Assembly (NCBI RefSeq): GCF_016405965.1
Contig: NZ_JAEFCD010000005.1
Location: 124,001-188,000 of the forward strand
From: Alteromonas sp. IB21
GTDB taxonomy: Bacteria > Pseudomonadota > Gammaproteobacteria > Enterobacterales > Alteromonadaceae
Reading direction: 5' to 3'
DNA length: 64,000 nucleotides
Shown here: piece by piece, positions 32,780 to 41,858 of the stretch
Position numbering within the stretch: position 1 is the first letter of the stretch
How the letters are laid out: each line of letters begins with the position of its first letter
Position numbers and translations under genes: made by a program
Notes under the pieces: model-generated
What the model saw: only the letters and a program-made list of their open reading frames with translations
What the model was told of the DNA's origin: nothing
Databases searched by the model: none

Positions 32780-33101
32780 AACATTTCCTTTTTTAAATAG
32801 CGTTTTTGGGTACGTTGCATAAAGGATAAGTGTTTATAACTGAATAGTTTATGAATAGGTACGATGAATGAATACTAGCACTGAACCAGAACGAGAATAG
32901 ATATGACTTCGTCGAGATGTGGTTTTTTCAAGGCAAGACTAAGATGAACAAAGACCATTGAGTACGTTCACTATGCTTAGTAGTTTAGAGTTAAACGTTC
33001 AGCCGAGTAATCGGCTGAGCGTTAAGCGTTAATCCAGTAAAAATATGGTCGTCGGCTTTTTTTAGCCTTTTTTATAGAAGTCTGTTTTATATTAGCCTGT
33101 T
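32780..33101. other. Intergenic region between the SIMPL and aminotransferase genes
   Basis: 322 bases with no credible gene. It contains a 7-base-arm hairpin, CAGCCGA-GTAA-TCGGCTG (33000-33017). The minus-strand RNA after the aminotransferase has only weak GGCT/AGCC pairing with an A-rich loop near 33053-33075, so I see no strong terminator. The left part holds the SIMPL promoter, not identified. Confidence 0.5.
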
Positions 33102-34223
33102 TTATTTAAGTATCGTGCGCAATGCTGCAAGGCAATGGTCAATATTACGAGGCTTGCACGCATAGCCCATAAGTCCAATTCGCCACACCTTACCAGCGTG
33201 CTCACCTAATCCAGCGCCTATTTCCAAATTGAAATCTTCAAGTAGTTGTTTGCGTGCTGCCGCGTCATCCACTCCGTCTGGTATCTTAACCACATTTAGC
33301 TGTGGTAAACGATAAGCGCTATCAACGGTAAGATCCAGGCCAAGGTCACTTAAACCCAGGGCAAGTTTTTCATGGCCTAACGCGTGGCGCTTCCACGCAT
33401 TTTCCAAGCCCTCTTCTTTTAGTATGAGAAGAGCCTCATACATCGCGTACATGCTGTTAACGGGAGCGGTATGATGATAGGCACGTTTCGCGCCCTGGCC
33501 CCAATAGCCAACGATTAAGTTCATATCTAAAAACCAGCTTTGCACTTTTGTTTTCCGGTTTTGGATGACATGTACCGCTTTGTCACTGAAGGAAACAGGT
33601 GATATACCCGGTACACAGCTCAAGCATTTTTGCGAGCCGGAATAAATAGCGTCAATGCCCCATCCGTCTACGTCTAACTCAATACCTCCAAGGGAGGTAA
33701 CTGCATCAACGATGCTCAAACAATCGTACTTCTGCGCCAATTCACAGAGAACTTTTGCCTCATTACGAACACCGGTTGAAGTCTCTGCATGAACAAACGC
33801 CAGAACCTTGATATCAGGGTTAGCTTTAAGCGCGTCCTCGACTTGGTTCAAGTCAGTTTGTTCTCCCCAGGTATTGTTTACGGTGATGGCTACCCCCCCG
33901 CAACGCTCTACATTTTCAACCATGCGATTACCGAATACCCCATTTATGCAAACGAGTACTTTATCGCCCGGCTCCACTAAATTAACGAAGCAAGCTTCCA
34001 TTCCTGCAGAGCCCGGCGCTGAAATTGGCATAGTTAGGGCATTTTCAGTTTTAAACGCATACTGGAGTAACTGCTTGGTCTGATCCATTAATTCTATGAA
34101 CAACGGGTCTAAATGCCCAAGCGTCGGCCGAGACATAGCATTTAGAATGCGGGGATTTACATCGGATGGTCCTGGTCCCATCAAAGTTCGTTCAGGGGGA
34201 ATAAAAGTAGAAAACGAATGCAT
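33102..34223 (-). CDS. Class V aminotransferase, alanine/serine-glyoxylate type
   Basis: 373 residues of fold-type I PLP enzyme. The N-terminus has LMGPGPSDVNPRIL and the middle HAETSTGVRN (cofactor phosphate region) and VDAVTSLGGIELDVDGWGID. The Schiff-base lysine is in SGSQKCLSCVPGISP (about residue 196). Close relatives use glyoxylate as amino acceptor and alanine or serine as donor (AGXT/SgaA type). Which donor is used cannot be told. The gene is isolated; a TGACGT-AA-ACGTCA palindrome lies 61 bases upstream and may be its operator. Confidence 0.92.
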   Translation of the reverse strand: MHSFSTFIPPERTLMGPGPSDVNPRILNAMSRPTLGHLDPLFIELMDQTKQLLQYAFKTENALTMPISAPGSAGMEACFVNLVEPGDKVLVCINGVFGNRMVENVERCGGVAITVNNTWGEQTDLNQVEDALKANPDIKVLAFVHAETSTGVRNEAKVLCELAQKYDCLSIVDAVTSLGGIELDVDGWGIDAIYSGSQKCLSCVPGISPVSFSDKAVHVIQNRKTKVQSWFLDMNLIVGYWGQGAKRAYHHTAPVNSMYAMYEALLILKEEGLENAWKRHALGHEKLALGLSDLGLDLTVDSAYRLPQLNVVKIPDGVDDAAARKQLLEDFNLEIGAGLGEHAGKVWRIGLMGYACKPRNIDHCLAALRTILK

Positions 34224-34283
34224 AATCCATCCTTATTTAAATGAGAGGGCCTTATTAGAATATTTGTTATCGTCTTTGATAAT

Positions 34284-34297
34284 TGACGTAAACGTCA
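34284..34297. promoter_or_regulatory. Palindrome upstream of the aminotransferase, candidate operator
   Basis: TGACGT-AA-ACGTCA, two perfect 6-base arms, sits 61-74 bases before the start of the minus-strand aminotransferase. A second symmetric element, GATAGGCCCTATC (34401-34413), lies further upstream. No regulator gene is adjacent, so the assignment is tentative. Confidence 0.35.
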
Positions 34298-34577
34298 TAC
34301 TACAAGGTTATAAAAATGGGACAAGCACCTGTTATGAAGATAAATATTGTGAATGACTAGATTTAATCGGAGTTGAATTTAGATATATAAGTTGCTTCGT
34401 GATAGGCCCTATCGTACAAATTAATAAATGAACGAAGCCAACAAGTTTAGTGCTATACACATCGGACCAGATGTTATATCACTGAAATTATTTATAAATT
34501 TAGGTGAATTACGTGCTTTTCTGCCCTGTAAGATAAAATTCACAATGAAATTGTTTATAAAATAAACAAAGCTATTC

Positions 34578-34583
34578 TATAAT
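34578..34583 (+). promoter_or_regulatory. -10 box of a probable small-RNA promoter
   Basis: A consensus TATAAT lies 7 bases before the inferred RNA start near 34590. The -35 is weak: TTTATA at 34554-34559 with an 18-base spacer, or TTGTTT at 34551 with a long spacer. No plus-strand gene follows. Confidence 0.5.
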
Positions 34584-34589
34584 AATGGT

Positions 34590-34691
34590 CTGTTTAGTAG
34601 ATTTTACTTAAACTCTCCCTGTAAAAGTTAGCGCACGGCTCAGCAATGAGCCATTCCCCTAGGCCCGGAACGATTGTTCTGGGCATTTTTT
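34590..34691 (+). ncRNA. Candidate trans-acting small RNA, about 100 nt
   Basis: A consensus -10 box is followed by a short AU-rich stretch and then two hairpins. The first (34637-34652) is a 6-bp stem closed by a GCAA tetraloop of the stable GNRA type. The second (34663-34684) is a 9-bp stem with one G-U pair and a GATT loop, followed at once by ATTTTTTAT, a textbook rho-independent terminator on the plus strand. No protein gene ends here: both neighbours are on the minus strand and no plausible reading frame fits. I do not recognise the family. The single-stranded part around aactctccctg could pair with ribosome binding sites (GGGAG). Ends are inferred. Confidence 0.55.
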
Positions 34692-34726
34692 ATGGGCGAT
34701 GAAAAAACGAGAGCGTCACACCTCCG

Positions 34727-35251
34727 CTACTTTTTAATCACCTCGAGTGACGTTTTATACCTTTTTGCGTTGTCCACATAATGCTTAGCAGAGGCTTCTA
34801 ATTTAGTCTTAACACTTTCGTCCAGCGTTTTAATGACTTTGCCTGGTGCACCAACAACAAGGCTGTAATCTGGAATTTCCATATTTTCTGTAATAAGTGC
34901 ATTAGCTCCGATAATGCAGTACTTACCTATTTTCGCACCATTGAGTACAACTGCGTTTATACCCACTAGCGAATAATCACCAATTTCACAGCCATGCAGC
35001 ATTACTTTGTGCCCTACTGTTACCCCTGTTCCCAAAGTCAAAGGCATACCTGCGTCTGTATGCAGTACGCTACCGTCTTGAATGTTTGTGTTCATCCCTA
35101 CGGTTATTGTGTCCATGTCACCACGTATTACCGCGTTAAACCAAACGCTCGCGCCTTCTTTGAGTTCAGTGTTGCCGATAACATGAGCGCCGGGCGCAAT
35201 AAAAACGCTTTCGTCTATTTGTGGTGATGTCGAATCTAATTTATAGCGCAT
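34727..35251 (-). CDS. Gamma-carbonic-anhydrase-like left-handed beta-helix protein
   Basis: 174 residues. Hexapeptide repeats ([40 protein letters not shown]) form a left-handed beta helix, ending in a C-terminal helix. The three histidines of the gamma-CA zinc site are present: one in SVLHTDAG and two in VGHKVMLHG. Bacterial YrdA/CaiE-like relatives are trimeric; carbonic anhydrase activity is not certain for every member. It lies 10 bases after tesB on the same strand and probably belongs to that transcript. Confidence 0.88.
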   Translation of the reverse strand: MRYKLDSTSPQIDESVFIAPGAHVIGNTELKEGASVWFNAVIRGDMDTITVGMNTNIQDGSVLHTDAGMPLTLGTGVTVGHKVMLHGCEIGDYSLVGINAVVLNGAKIGKYCIIGANALITENMEIPDYSLVVGAPGKVIKTLDESVKTKLEASAKHYVDNAKRYKTSLEVIKK

Positions 35252-35261
35252 AACAGTCTCC

Positions 35262-36122
35262 CTATTCGTCTACTTTTCTCATTAATCCTTCTTGCATGGT
35301 TGATGCGACAAGTTCACCAGCTTGGTTGAATATCTGTCCGCGAACCAAGCCCCTTGATCCACCGCTAAAAGGGCTTTCCATTGCATACAACAACCACTCA
35401 TTCATGTTAATTGGGCGATGGAACCACATGGCATGGTCAATAGTGGCAATGCGTAAAGTCTTATCGGTCACTGCCACGCCGTGAGGCTGCAAAGACGTGC
35501 TTAGAAAATGATAATCTGACGCGTAGGCTAGCGCTGCTTGATGCACAGATAGCTGGGCATTCATGGGATCTCTTGCTTTTAACCAAATGTAACGTGTTGG
35601 CTCACGCTTTGTTGAATGATAGGAATTAGCCGCATCAACTGTTCGAATATCTACCGGTTTGTGGTAGCTCAGCGCTTCTTGCATAGGTCGAGCAATCTTA
35701 TTGAAATTCGCTTCGTAAAACTCTATGTCCGACTGCACTTCCTCTGGCGGTGGTACCTTTGGCATTGTTGGGTTTTGATGCTCCATCCCATCTTGAGGAA
35801 CTTGAAAAGAAGCCGTCATATAAAAAATGTTTCTACCGTCTTGAATGGCTTTAACCCGGCGGGCTGAAAAGCTTCGTCCGTCTCGCACTACTTCAACATC
35901 GTAAACCACAGGTTTTTTTGCATCACCAGGCAATAGAAAATAGGTGTGAAATGAATGCGCGACTCTGTCATCAGATACAGTCTCATAGGCAGCAGCCAAC
36001 GCCTGCCCCAATACTTGTCCGCCAAATAAAGCCCGGAAACCTAAGTCCCAGCTTTGTCCTCGATAGATGCCAGCTTCCACCGTTTCTAATTCAAAAAGTG
36101 ATGATAATTTAATCTCAGACAT
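35262..36122 (-). CDS. tesB: Acyl-CoA thioesterase II
   Basis: 286 residues from ATG at 36122, exactly the E. coli TesB length; an upstream in-frame start would add six residues. It is a double hot-dog-fold enzyme hydrolysing medium and long acyl-CoA. Visible motifs are [14 protein letters not shown]-like [30 protein letters not shown] and, in the second hot-dog, [20 protein letters not shown], which carries the catalytic Asp. The start overlaps the 3' end of the protein-kinase-like gene by 8 bases, so translation is probably coupled. Confidence 0.95.
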   Translation of the reverse strand: MSEIKLSSLFELETVEAGIYRGQSWDLGFRALFGGQVLGQALAAAYETVSDDRVAHSFHTYFLLPGDAKKPVVYDVEVVRDGRSFSARRVKAIQDGRNIFYMTASFQVPQDGMEHQNPTMPKVPPPEEVQSDIEFYEANFNKIARPMQEALSYHKPVDIRTVDAANSYHSTKREPTRYIWLKARDPMNAQLSVHQAALAYASDYHFLSTSLQPHGVAVTDKTLRIATIDHAMWFHRPINMNEWLLYAMESPFSGGSRGLVRGQIFNQAGELVASTMQEGLMRKVDE

Positions 36123-37989
36123 GTTGTGCGTTCTCTTCAATAACTGCTTTGGGGTTTCGCGGGTAATACTTTTCAGGCAACTTGGCTTTGTGCTCGAAAA
36201 ACCGAGTGTCTTTATAGGGTAACTTCATAAACCCGGAAATGCCTAGCCCTTTTATACTTGGGATCTGTTCCACTAGCTTCGCCAGTAAACCTTTAAAGCG
36301 TTCCTCTTGTGTATGATCGAGTAAGGTATAGTAATTGTGAATCTTTAAGTGCTTAGGTAGCGCTTCAAAGATAATGCATCCCGTGTGATGAATTGAATTT
36401 AGCTGAATAATGGTATCAATAATGATTTGCGGTAGTTTTAGTAACTCGTCAGGGTCGTCGCCATCCTCGAAATAAGAATGTGTTCTACTTTGGTCTTTTT
36501 GCGCCGATACTTTGGATAGTTCGTAAGGTATAAACATCCCAAGTTCCGGCATAAACTCTACATCTTCAGACTCACGCTCAATATGAAGCGTGTTCTTCGC
36601 ATTAAACATACAGCACTTGAATACGGCAGGTTTATGAATGGCTCTTGCGAGGTTGATAACATTATTCACGGCCATTTCGAATGCCATCTTCAACGTTTCA
36701 TCGTACAAATTTAAGCTAGAGTCCACATATACTCCCTCGGGTTCCCAGCGCAAAGCCATGCCTCCAACAACTGGATATCGCCCAAGCCTGCTGATAGCCG
36801 AAACAAACGCTTTCTCCGTATCGCCCATACCTTGAAGGTAGTTTTTGTAATAGCGATCAAATTGGGCGTCGTCGATATACCGCAATTCCTCAACGTCTCT
36901 TTCATCTATGGAATTGGAAAGTCGAGCTTGTTGTCGTAAATAAGATTTTCTAGAACTGTATACAACCGTTTCAATATCGACATGATTACGGGTGATCCAT
37001 GTTGGGATTAGGGGCGTGTATTTAGGTGGCGTGTCATGAGTGAATACCATATTTTTCAATACGTGAAGATGATTAAACAGGTAGTCTCCTCCCTGCCTCC
37101 TCTTTAACGGATCTTCACTGAGCATGTACTCCAATATAGTTGCCAACATTTTTGGAAGCCCTAACGAAGAAGGCGTAATTACCTTACTTCCATAGCGACA
37201 AGATTGTCCTGATGCTAATGCATACAGCGTGCTCGCTAAACCTTGTTCGTCGAAACGGGGGCTTGAAAGCGCGCCGTTGAGCTGTTCTTCACCAATAAAA
37301 TAGACATCGCCGAGTCTCGCGTTGGTTTGATGCAGTTCACCTGACATCAAATCCATTACATTATTGCCTACATATTGCCCTGTTATATCCGTCTGCGCGA
37401 AAACCGATGAGCCCCAGTCAATCAAACCTACAGTTTCAGTTGATTCGTCCCACACTAAATTAGATGGCTTGATGTCGCCATGGACAATAGGTTTGACTTC
37501 ACCATTTTCGCTGTATTGACGAAAGCTTGATAGCAACTCTCCTACCTGAACCGCTAGCTTGACAATGATCCGCGGCGATAATGGACCCGTTTTTAGACTC
37601 ACTTTTTCCAAGTCTTCACCAGGGGCACGGCCCATGACTAAAATTGATTGTTTTCGTATTTGCTGGTATTCGATAAAACGTGGCACGAATTCATGATTAA
37701 CGTGAGAAAGCATAAATGCTTCTTCTTCAAGCCTGTCTTGAACGTGCTGAGGTAAGGTTATCCGCGAGAATTTAAATACTCTAGCGTCTCCATTTGGCGC
37801 AGTTCCTGCGAATGCGAAGCCAAACGCACCTTTGCCCAAAAGTTCAATATCACTGTACCCTAACCCTTCAAGCTGAGAAATACAGAGGTTTACCCAGTCT
37901 TTTAACTTTTTCGCATCCGCGTGAGACAGCAGATAGATTGACTGTTCGTCAGGTATGTAAAAGTGCTTAAGACCTTTGAGTTGAGACAT
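36115..37989 (-). CDS. Eukaryotic-like protein kinase with an unrecognised C-terminal domain
   Basis: 624 residues. The kinase domain spans about 45-310. The glycine loop is GKGAFGFAF (52-60), the lysine likely Lys73 in ARVFKFSR, and the helix C glutamate near 89-90. The catalytic loop is VHGDIKPSNLVW (Asp172, Asn177; HGD instead of HRD), and the metal motif is DWG (Asp191) instead of DFG. All catalytic residues are present, so activity is likely. The remaining 300 residues match nothing I know; no membrane segment, PASTA or other sensor repeat is visible. The substrate is unknown. Overlap with tesB suggests a link to acyl-CoA metabolism or just shared transcription. Confidence 0.82.
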   Translation of the reverse strand: MSQLKGLKHFYIPDEQSIYLLSHADAKKLKDWVNLCISQLEGLGYSDIELLGKGAFGFAFAGTAPNGDARVFKFSRITLPQHVQDRLEEEAFMLSHVNHEFVPRFIEYQQIRKQSILVMGRAPGEDLEKVSLKTGPLSPRIIVKLAVQVGELLSSFRQYSENGEVKPIVHGDIKPSNLVWDESTETVGLIDWGSSVFAQTDITGQYVGNNVMDLMSGELHQTNARLGDVYFIGEEQLNGALSSPRFDEQGLASTLYALASGQSCRYGSKVITPSSLGLPKMLATILEYMLSEDPLKRRQGGDYLFNHLHVLKNMVFTHDTPPKYTPLIPTWITRNHVDIETVVYSSRKSYLRQQARLSNSIDERDVEELRYIDDAQFDRYYKNYLQGMGDTEKAFVSAISRLGRYPVVGGMALRWEPEGVYVDSSLNLYDETLKMAFEMAVNNVINLARAIHKPAVFKCCMFNAKNTLHIERESEDVEFMPELGMFIPYELSKVSAQKDQSRTHSYFEDGDDPDELLKLPQIIIDTIIQLNSIHHTGCIIFEALPKHLKIHNYYTLLDHTQEERFKGLLAKLVEQIPSIKGLGISGFMKLPYKDTRFFEHKAKLPEKYYPRNPKAVIEENAQHV

Positions 37990-38072
37990 TATTCTTTATT
38001 CATTCTAATCATCAATTGCGTTCGCTAGCTGAAGGTAGTAGGGAAAAGTAAACCTTTTGCTCTTTAAGCTGT

Positions 38073-38963
38073 TTAACTATCTTCAACAACCCATGTAACA
38101 CGCGCACTAGCGTTAATCCCCTCGTCGACTGAGCCGAGTCTTGAAACAACACAGTCAAGAGCGTTTTCAAGCTGCATATCAAGTTGCCAAGGTGGATTAA
38201 GTACGAAAACCCCAGAACCATACATGCCAGCATCAGGTGAATTTTCTGCCACACGAATTTCGGCTTGGAAACATGGCTTACCCAACTGAGCCAGCTTTTC
38301 GCACATAACTTCGCTTGCGCCGTGCTTTGCACCTGCCCGCTCAGACAGTAAAGGATACCAAACAACAATTTGCGCCTGCTGCCAACGTTTAAAGACCTGC
38401 TGCACACCTTTAATCACATCACTATATTCACTAGCACGTTCGTAGGGAGGGTCAATTAAAATAGCACCTCGGTTGGGCTTTGGTGGCGTCAATGCGCGCA
38501 ATCCCTCATAACCATCGCGCTTGTGCACGTGATTGTTCCTTGCCCCTATTTTCGCAATGCTACGCTCGAGTTTCTCAAACTCGCCAGGATGAAGCTCCAT
38601 GAGATGCAAAACGTCAGATTCACGTTTTGCTTTCACGCTAATAATTGGAGACCCAGGATACGCATCTTTTGCTAAGAATGGTTCACATAACGCTAAGTAA
38701 TTCTCTAAGAGAACAGGTAATGCTGCTTTTGTTCCCTGAACCTTGAAGTCTTCGCTGGTTAAGCGCGAAATACCAGTTTCATATTCTTTATTTTTTGCCG
38801 ACATTGCATCAGTTAAGTCGTAAACACCTGCTCCTGCGTGAGTGTCAAAAAGCGTAAAGGGCTTATCTTTTTTCTTTAATGAATTAATGACGCCTATCCA
38901 GCATAAATGCTTGATAACGTCAGCGTGATTGCCCGCGTGGAAAGCGTGTTGATAACTAAGCAC
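38073..38963 (-). CDS. rlmJ: 23S rRNA (adenine2030-N6)-methyltransferase RlmJ
   Basis: 296 residues (E. coli RlmJ 280). The start MLSYQHAFHAGNHADVIKH is the family N-terminus. The SAM site is LFDTHAGAGVYDL and the N6-adenine methyltransferase motif DPPY is in AILIDPPYERASEY. It methylates A2030 of 23S rRNA before 50S assembly. The gene is separate from the kinase gene by 83 bases and has a terminator 75 bases upstream that ends the bkd operon. The C-terminus is slightly longer than in E. coli. Confidence 0.96.
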   Translation of the reverse strand: MLSYQHAFHAGNHADVIKHLCWIGVINSLKKKDKPFTLFDTHAGAGVYDLTDAMSAKNKEYETGISRLTSEDFKVQGTKAALPVLLENYLALCEPFLAKDAYPGSPIISVKAKRESDVLHLMELHPGEFEKLERSIAKIGARNNHVHKRDGYEGLRALTPPKPNRGAILIDPPYERASEYSDVIKGVQQVFKRWQQAQIVVWYPLLSERAGAKHGASEVMCEKLAQLGKPCFQAEIRVAENSPDAGMYGSGVFVLNPPWQLDMQLENALDCVVSRLGSVDEGINASARVTWVVEDS

Positions 38964-39037
38964 AAAACCTCTGTGAAATTCTTTTTAACATTAACTCTGA
39001 GTATGATAACGCCTACGCGCTATTAGGTACATAAAAC

Positions 39038-39075
39038 AAAAAAGGTCGACACTGAAAAGCATCGACCTTTTGTTT
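39038..39075. terminator. Terminator between bkd operon end and rlmJ
   Basis: Stem AAAGGTCGA / TCGACCTTT (39041-39049 and 39062-39070) with a 12-base loop, flanked by A and T runs. On the minus strand it gives a T6 run and ends the bkd transcript about 105 bases after bkdB. Confidence 0.75.
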
Positions 39076-39177
39076 TAACCTCGCCTCGAGCGAAGCGAAT
39101 TAACTTGAACGATTTTGTGGGCAAAGACGAACACAGGGATGTTTATCTTCACCAACTATTCATCGTTCTTCACTCAG

Positions 39178-40863
39178 TTATTTTAAATGCATCAACATTT
39201 TTTCTGGCTGCATCAAATAGCTCATCCATAAATTATTGAAGCGAACCATGGTTGCGCCGTCGATAATTCGGTGATCACCCGACCAATTAACCGCCATAAT
39301 ATGTTGAGCACTCACGTTGCCGCTGTCATCAAACCGAGGTAGTTTCTGTGTTTTACCCAGTGCAACAATTGCGGCCTCAGGTTTGTTAATAACGGGTGTA
39401 GCGGTGATCCCACCAATGGCGCCGATATTAGAAATGCTAATAGTCCCGCCCTTCAAGTGTTCACCCGATACACGCCCTGCTCTTGCCTGCTCAATAATGT
39501 CTTGCATTTGAACCGCAATATCTAAAAGTGATAAGTCTTGAACACGTTTTATATTTGGCACAAGCAATCCAATCTTAGAATCAACAGCAAAACCTATGTT
39601 ATGGTCAGAATAATAACTTAGCTCGCTAGCATCGTCGTTTAATTGACTGTTTACGACAGGGAATTCATTTAATGCAAGAGACATGGCTTTTACAAAAAAT
39701 GGCATGAAACTTAGCTTGGCACCTTTTGCTTCAAATTCAGGTTTAAGTAAATTCCGAAGCGACATAAGGTTATCCATCACAAGTTCATCACTTACCGTAA
39801 AGTGAGGAATGGTATAGACCGAAGCGGACATTTGCTTAGCCATCGCCGCCTGAATGCCGCGAACCTTTTCTGTTCTAACTTCGCCTTTATTACCTGCACT
39901 AAGTTTTTCGCTTGTGCTTGCGTTTGATACAGGCTTTGTTGAATCTTCAAACGGTGACTCTGTTTTAACCGATTGCTGAATATTCAACACATCGGCTTTC
40001 AAGATGCGCCCCTTTTCACCCGAACCGTTTACCGCCGAGAGATCGATATTATGTTCTCTGGCAATACGTCTTACCGCAGGGCTTGCAAGCACTTTACCTT
40101 CAATAGCAATGGGTGGCTCGAACTCACCGTCACTGAACTTAGACGACGTTAGTTGAGTTGAGTGCTTATTTGAAGCGTTTGACGGCTCTTGTATTTTTGT
40201 TGCGCTCGTTGATTGCGACGCTTCATTTGTATTGCCTTCAGTATCGCCTGCAGGGTTGCTATCGCCCTCAACTTCAAGTGCAAACAACGCGCTATGTACT
40301 TTGGCAATATCACCCTGAGCATAATAAAGACGATGAACCGTTCCTGCGTTTTTAGCGGGGATCTCTACCACAGCTTTGTCAGTCATAACTTCTACAACAG
40401 CTTGGTCTTCTTCAATTACGTCGCCCTCTGCCACATTCCATTTAACAATCTCACATTCAACAATACCTTCACCAATGTCAGGTAAAATAAAGTCTTCTAT
40501 GTGCTTGTCGCTCGAGGCCGTTGAAGGCGCCACCGGAAGCTCATCGTTTTGCATATTTTTAGATGAGATCTCGTCTGTACGCTTATTGGAATCTTCTGCT
40601 TGTGGTTCGTTGTTTCCATCAGCATCATCTGGCGTCATTGAAAATAAAGGCGCATGAACTTTTGCGATGTCACCAACAGCATAATGTAATTTATTGACTA
40701 CGCCCGCGTGCATTGCAGGTATTTGCACTGTTGCTTTGTCTGTCATTACCTCTGCAACAGGCTGATCTTCTTCAATGTGCTCACCTTCAGAGACTAACCA
40801 TTCCAGTAATTCACACTCCACAATACCTTCACCAATGTCCGGTAAGATAAATTCAATCGTCAT
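39178..40863 (-). CDS. bkdB: Dihydrolipoyl acyltransferase (E2) of branched-chain 2-oxoacid dehydrogenase, two lipoyl domains
   Basis: 561 residues. Two lipoyl domains lie at about 3-76 and 124-197, each with the modified lysine in EVMTDKA (Lys43 and Lys163). The peripheral subunit-binding domain is at about 258-294 (VLASPAVRRIAREHNIDL), and the catalytic acyltransferase domain at about 330-561 with NWSGDHRIIDGATM, whose His and Asp are catalytic. Linkers are Ser/Asn/Glu-rich. It transfers branched acyl groups to CoA. GGGAG stands 8 bases before the ATG, 17 bases after the E1beta gene. A second lipoyl domain is unusual for a BCKDH E2, which mostly has one. No E3 gene is present, so lpd from the other complexes is presumably shared. 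Confidence 0.94.
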   Translation of the reverse strand: MTIEFILPDIGEGIVECELLEWLVSEGEHIEEDQPVAEVMTDKATVQIPAMHAGVVNKLHYAVGDIAKVHAPLFSMTPDDADGNNEPQAEDSNKRTDEISSKNMQNDELPVAPSTASSDKHIEDFILPDIGEGIVECEIVKWNVAEGDVIEEDQAVVEVMTDKAVVEIPAKNAGTVHRLYYAQGDIAKVHSALFALEVEGDSNPAGDTEGNTNEASQSTSATKIQEPSNASNKHSTQLTSSKFSDGEFEPPIAIEGKVLASPAVRRIAREHNIDLSAVNGSGEKGRILKADVLNIQQSVKTESPFEDSTKPVSNASTSEKLSAGNKGEVRTEKVRGIQAAMAKQMSASVYTIPHFTVSDELVMDNLMSLRNLLKPEFEAKGAKLSFMPFFVKAMSLALNEFPVVNSQLNDDASELSYYSDHNIGFAVDSKIGLLVPNIKRVQDLSLLDIAVQMQDIIEQARAGRVSGEHLKGGTISISNIGAIGGITATPVINKPEAAIVALGKTQKLPRFDDSGNVSAQHIMAVNWSGDHRIIDGATMVRFNNLWMSYLMQPEKMLMHLK

Positions 40864-40880
40864 ATCATTGTCTCCCGGAA

Positions 40881-41858
40881 CTAGTAATGAAGCGTACGCT
40901 TAATGGCTTCATACGTTTTTGTCTCATCTGGCATGTACTCTTTTTCATGCGCTAGTGGATATGGCGTATCTAGGCCACACACTCTTGCAATTGGCGCTTC
41001 TAAATACAAGAAGCAGCGCTCCTGAATTGTTGCAGCAATTTCACTGGCGAAACCGCCGGTTAAAGGAGCTTCGTGATTTACCAGTAAGCGACCTGTCTTC
41101 ATCACAGACTGCATTACCGTTTCCACGTCCCATGGCAATATGCTGCGTAAATCAAGGATTTCACAAGACACACCATCTTCCAGCGCCATTTCGGCTGCTT
41201 TTTGTAGAATTTCTATCTGTGCTCCCCAGCCAAGCAGGGTGATGTCATTTCCTTCTTGAACAATGTCCGCTTTACCCAGCGGTAGCTCGTAATCCTCTTC
41301 TGGGACGTCAGACACAGAGGCACGATAAAGGCGCTTGGGTTCCATAAACAATACGGGATTCTTGTCGCGAATAGACGCAAGCAACAAACCTTTGGCCTGA
41401 TATGGATCTCGTGGAATTACGATCTTTAAACCAGGGCAATGCGCAAAAAATGCTTCAGGCGATTGACTGTGGTAGTGGCCGCCAGCAATACCGCCACCAT
41501 ATGGCGTACGTATAGTCAGCGTACCTACGTCGAACTGGCCGCCTGAACGATATCGCCATTTAGCGGTTTCATTCACGATCTGGTCGAACGCTGGAAAGAT
41601 ATAATCACCAAACTGGATTTCAGCTACAGGCACCGAACCTTGTGAAGCCAAGCCATTTGCAAAACCGATGATTCCTTGCTCAGTCAGTGGTGTATTAAAA
41701 CAACGGGCTTTACCAAATTTTTCTTGAAGATGACTGGTTGCACGGAACACGCCACCAAAGTGGCCAACATCCTCTCCAAACACCATTACCTTTTCATCTT
41801 CGGTCATGGCTGTGATGAGCGCATTATTAATTGCTTGTAGTAGGTTCATCTTAGCCAT
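40881..41858 (-). CDS. bkdA2: Branched-chain 2-oxoacid dehydrogenase E1 beta subunit
   Basis: 325 residues. Transketolase-like pyrimidine-binding domain: [20 protein letters not shown] (cofactor glutamate region), [19 protein letters not shown] and [22 protein letters not shown]-terminal transketolase domain follows ([37 protein letters not shown]). With E1 alpha it decarboxylates 2-oxo acids from Val, Leu and Ile. Its ATG overlaps the E1 alpha TAA by one base (TAATG), with GGGAG upstream, so the two subunits are translationally coupled. Confidence 0.95.
   Translation of the reverse strand: MAKMNLLQAINNALITAMTEDEKVMVFGEDVGHFGGVFRATSHLQEKFGKARCFNTPLTEQGIIGFANGLASQGSVPVAEIQFGDYIFPAFDQIVNETAKWRYRSGGQFDVGTLTIRTPYGGGIAGGHYHSQSPEAFFAHCPGLKIVIPRDPYQAKGLLLASIRDKNPVLFMEPKRLYRASVSDVPEEDYELPLGKADIVQEGNDITLLGWGAQIEILQKAAEMALEDGVSCEILDLRSILPWDVETVMQSVMKTGRLLVNHEAPLTGGFASEIAATIQERCFLYLEAPIARVCGLDTPYPLAHEKEYMPDETKTYEAIKRTLHY

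Noticed and set aside
33000-33017. Hairpin CAGCCGA-GTAA-TCGGCTG as terminator of the aminotransferase gene
   Set aside because: It is 85 bases from the stop and has no T tract on the minus strand; kept only as a hairpin in the intergenic note.
34096-34356. 86-codon plus-strand open frame overlapping the aminotransferase 5' end
   Set aside because: Mostly antisense to the certain aminotransferase gene and with no recognisable product.
38012-38407. 131-codon open frame on the minus strand
   Set aside because: It overlaps rlmJ in another frame and shows no recognisable motif; rlmJ is certain.
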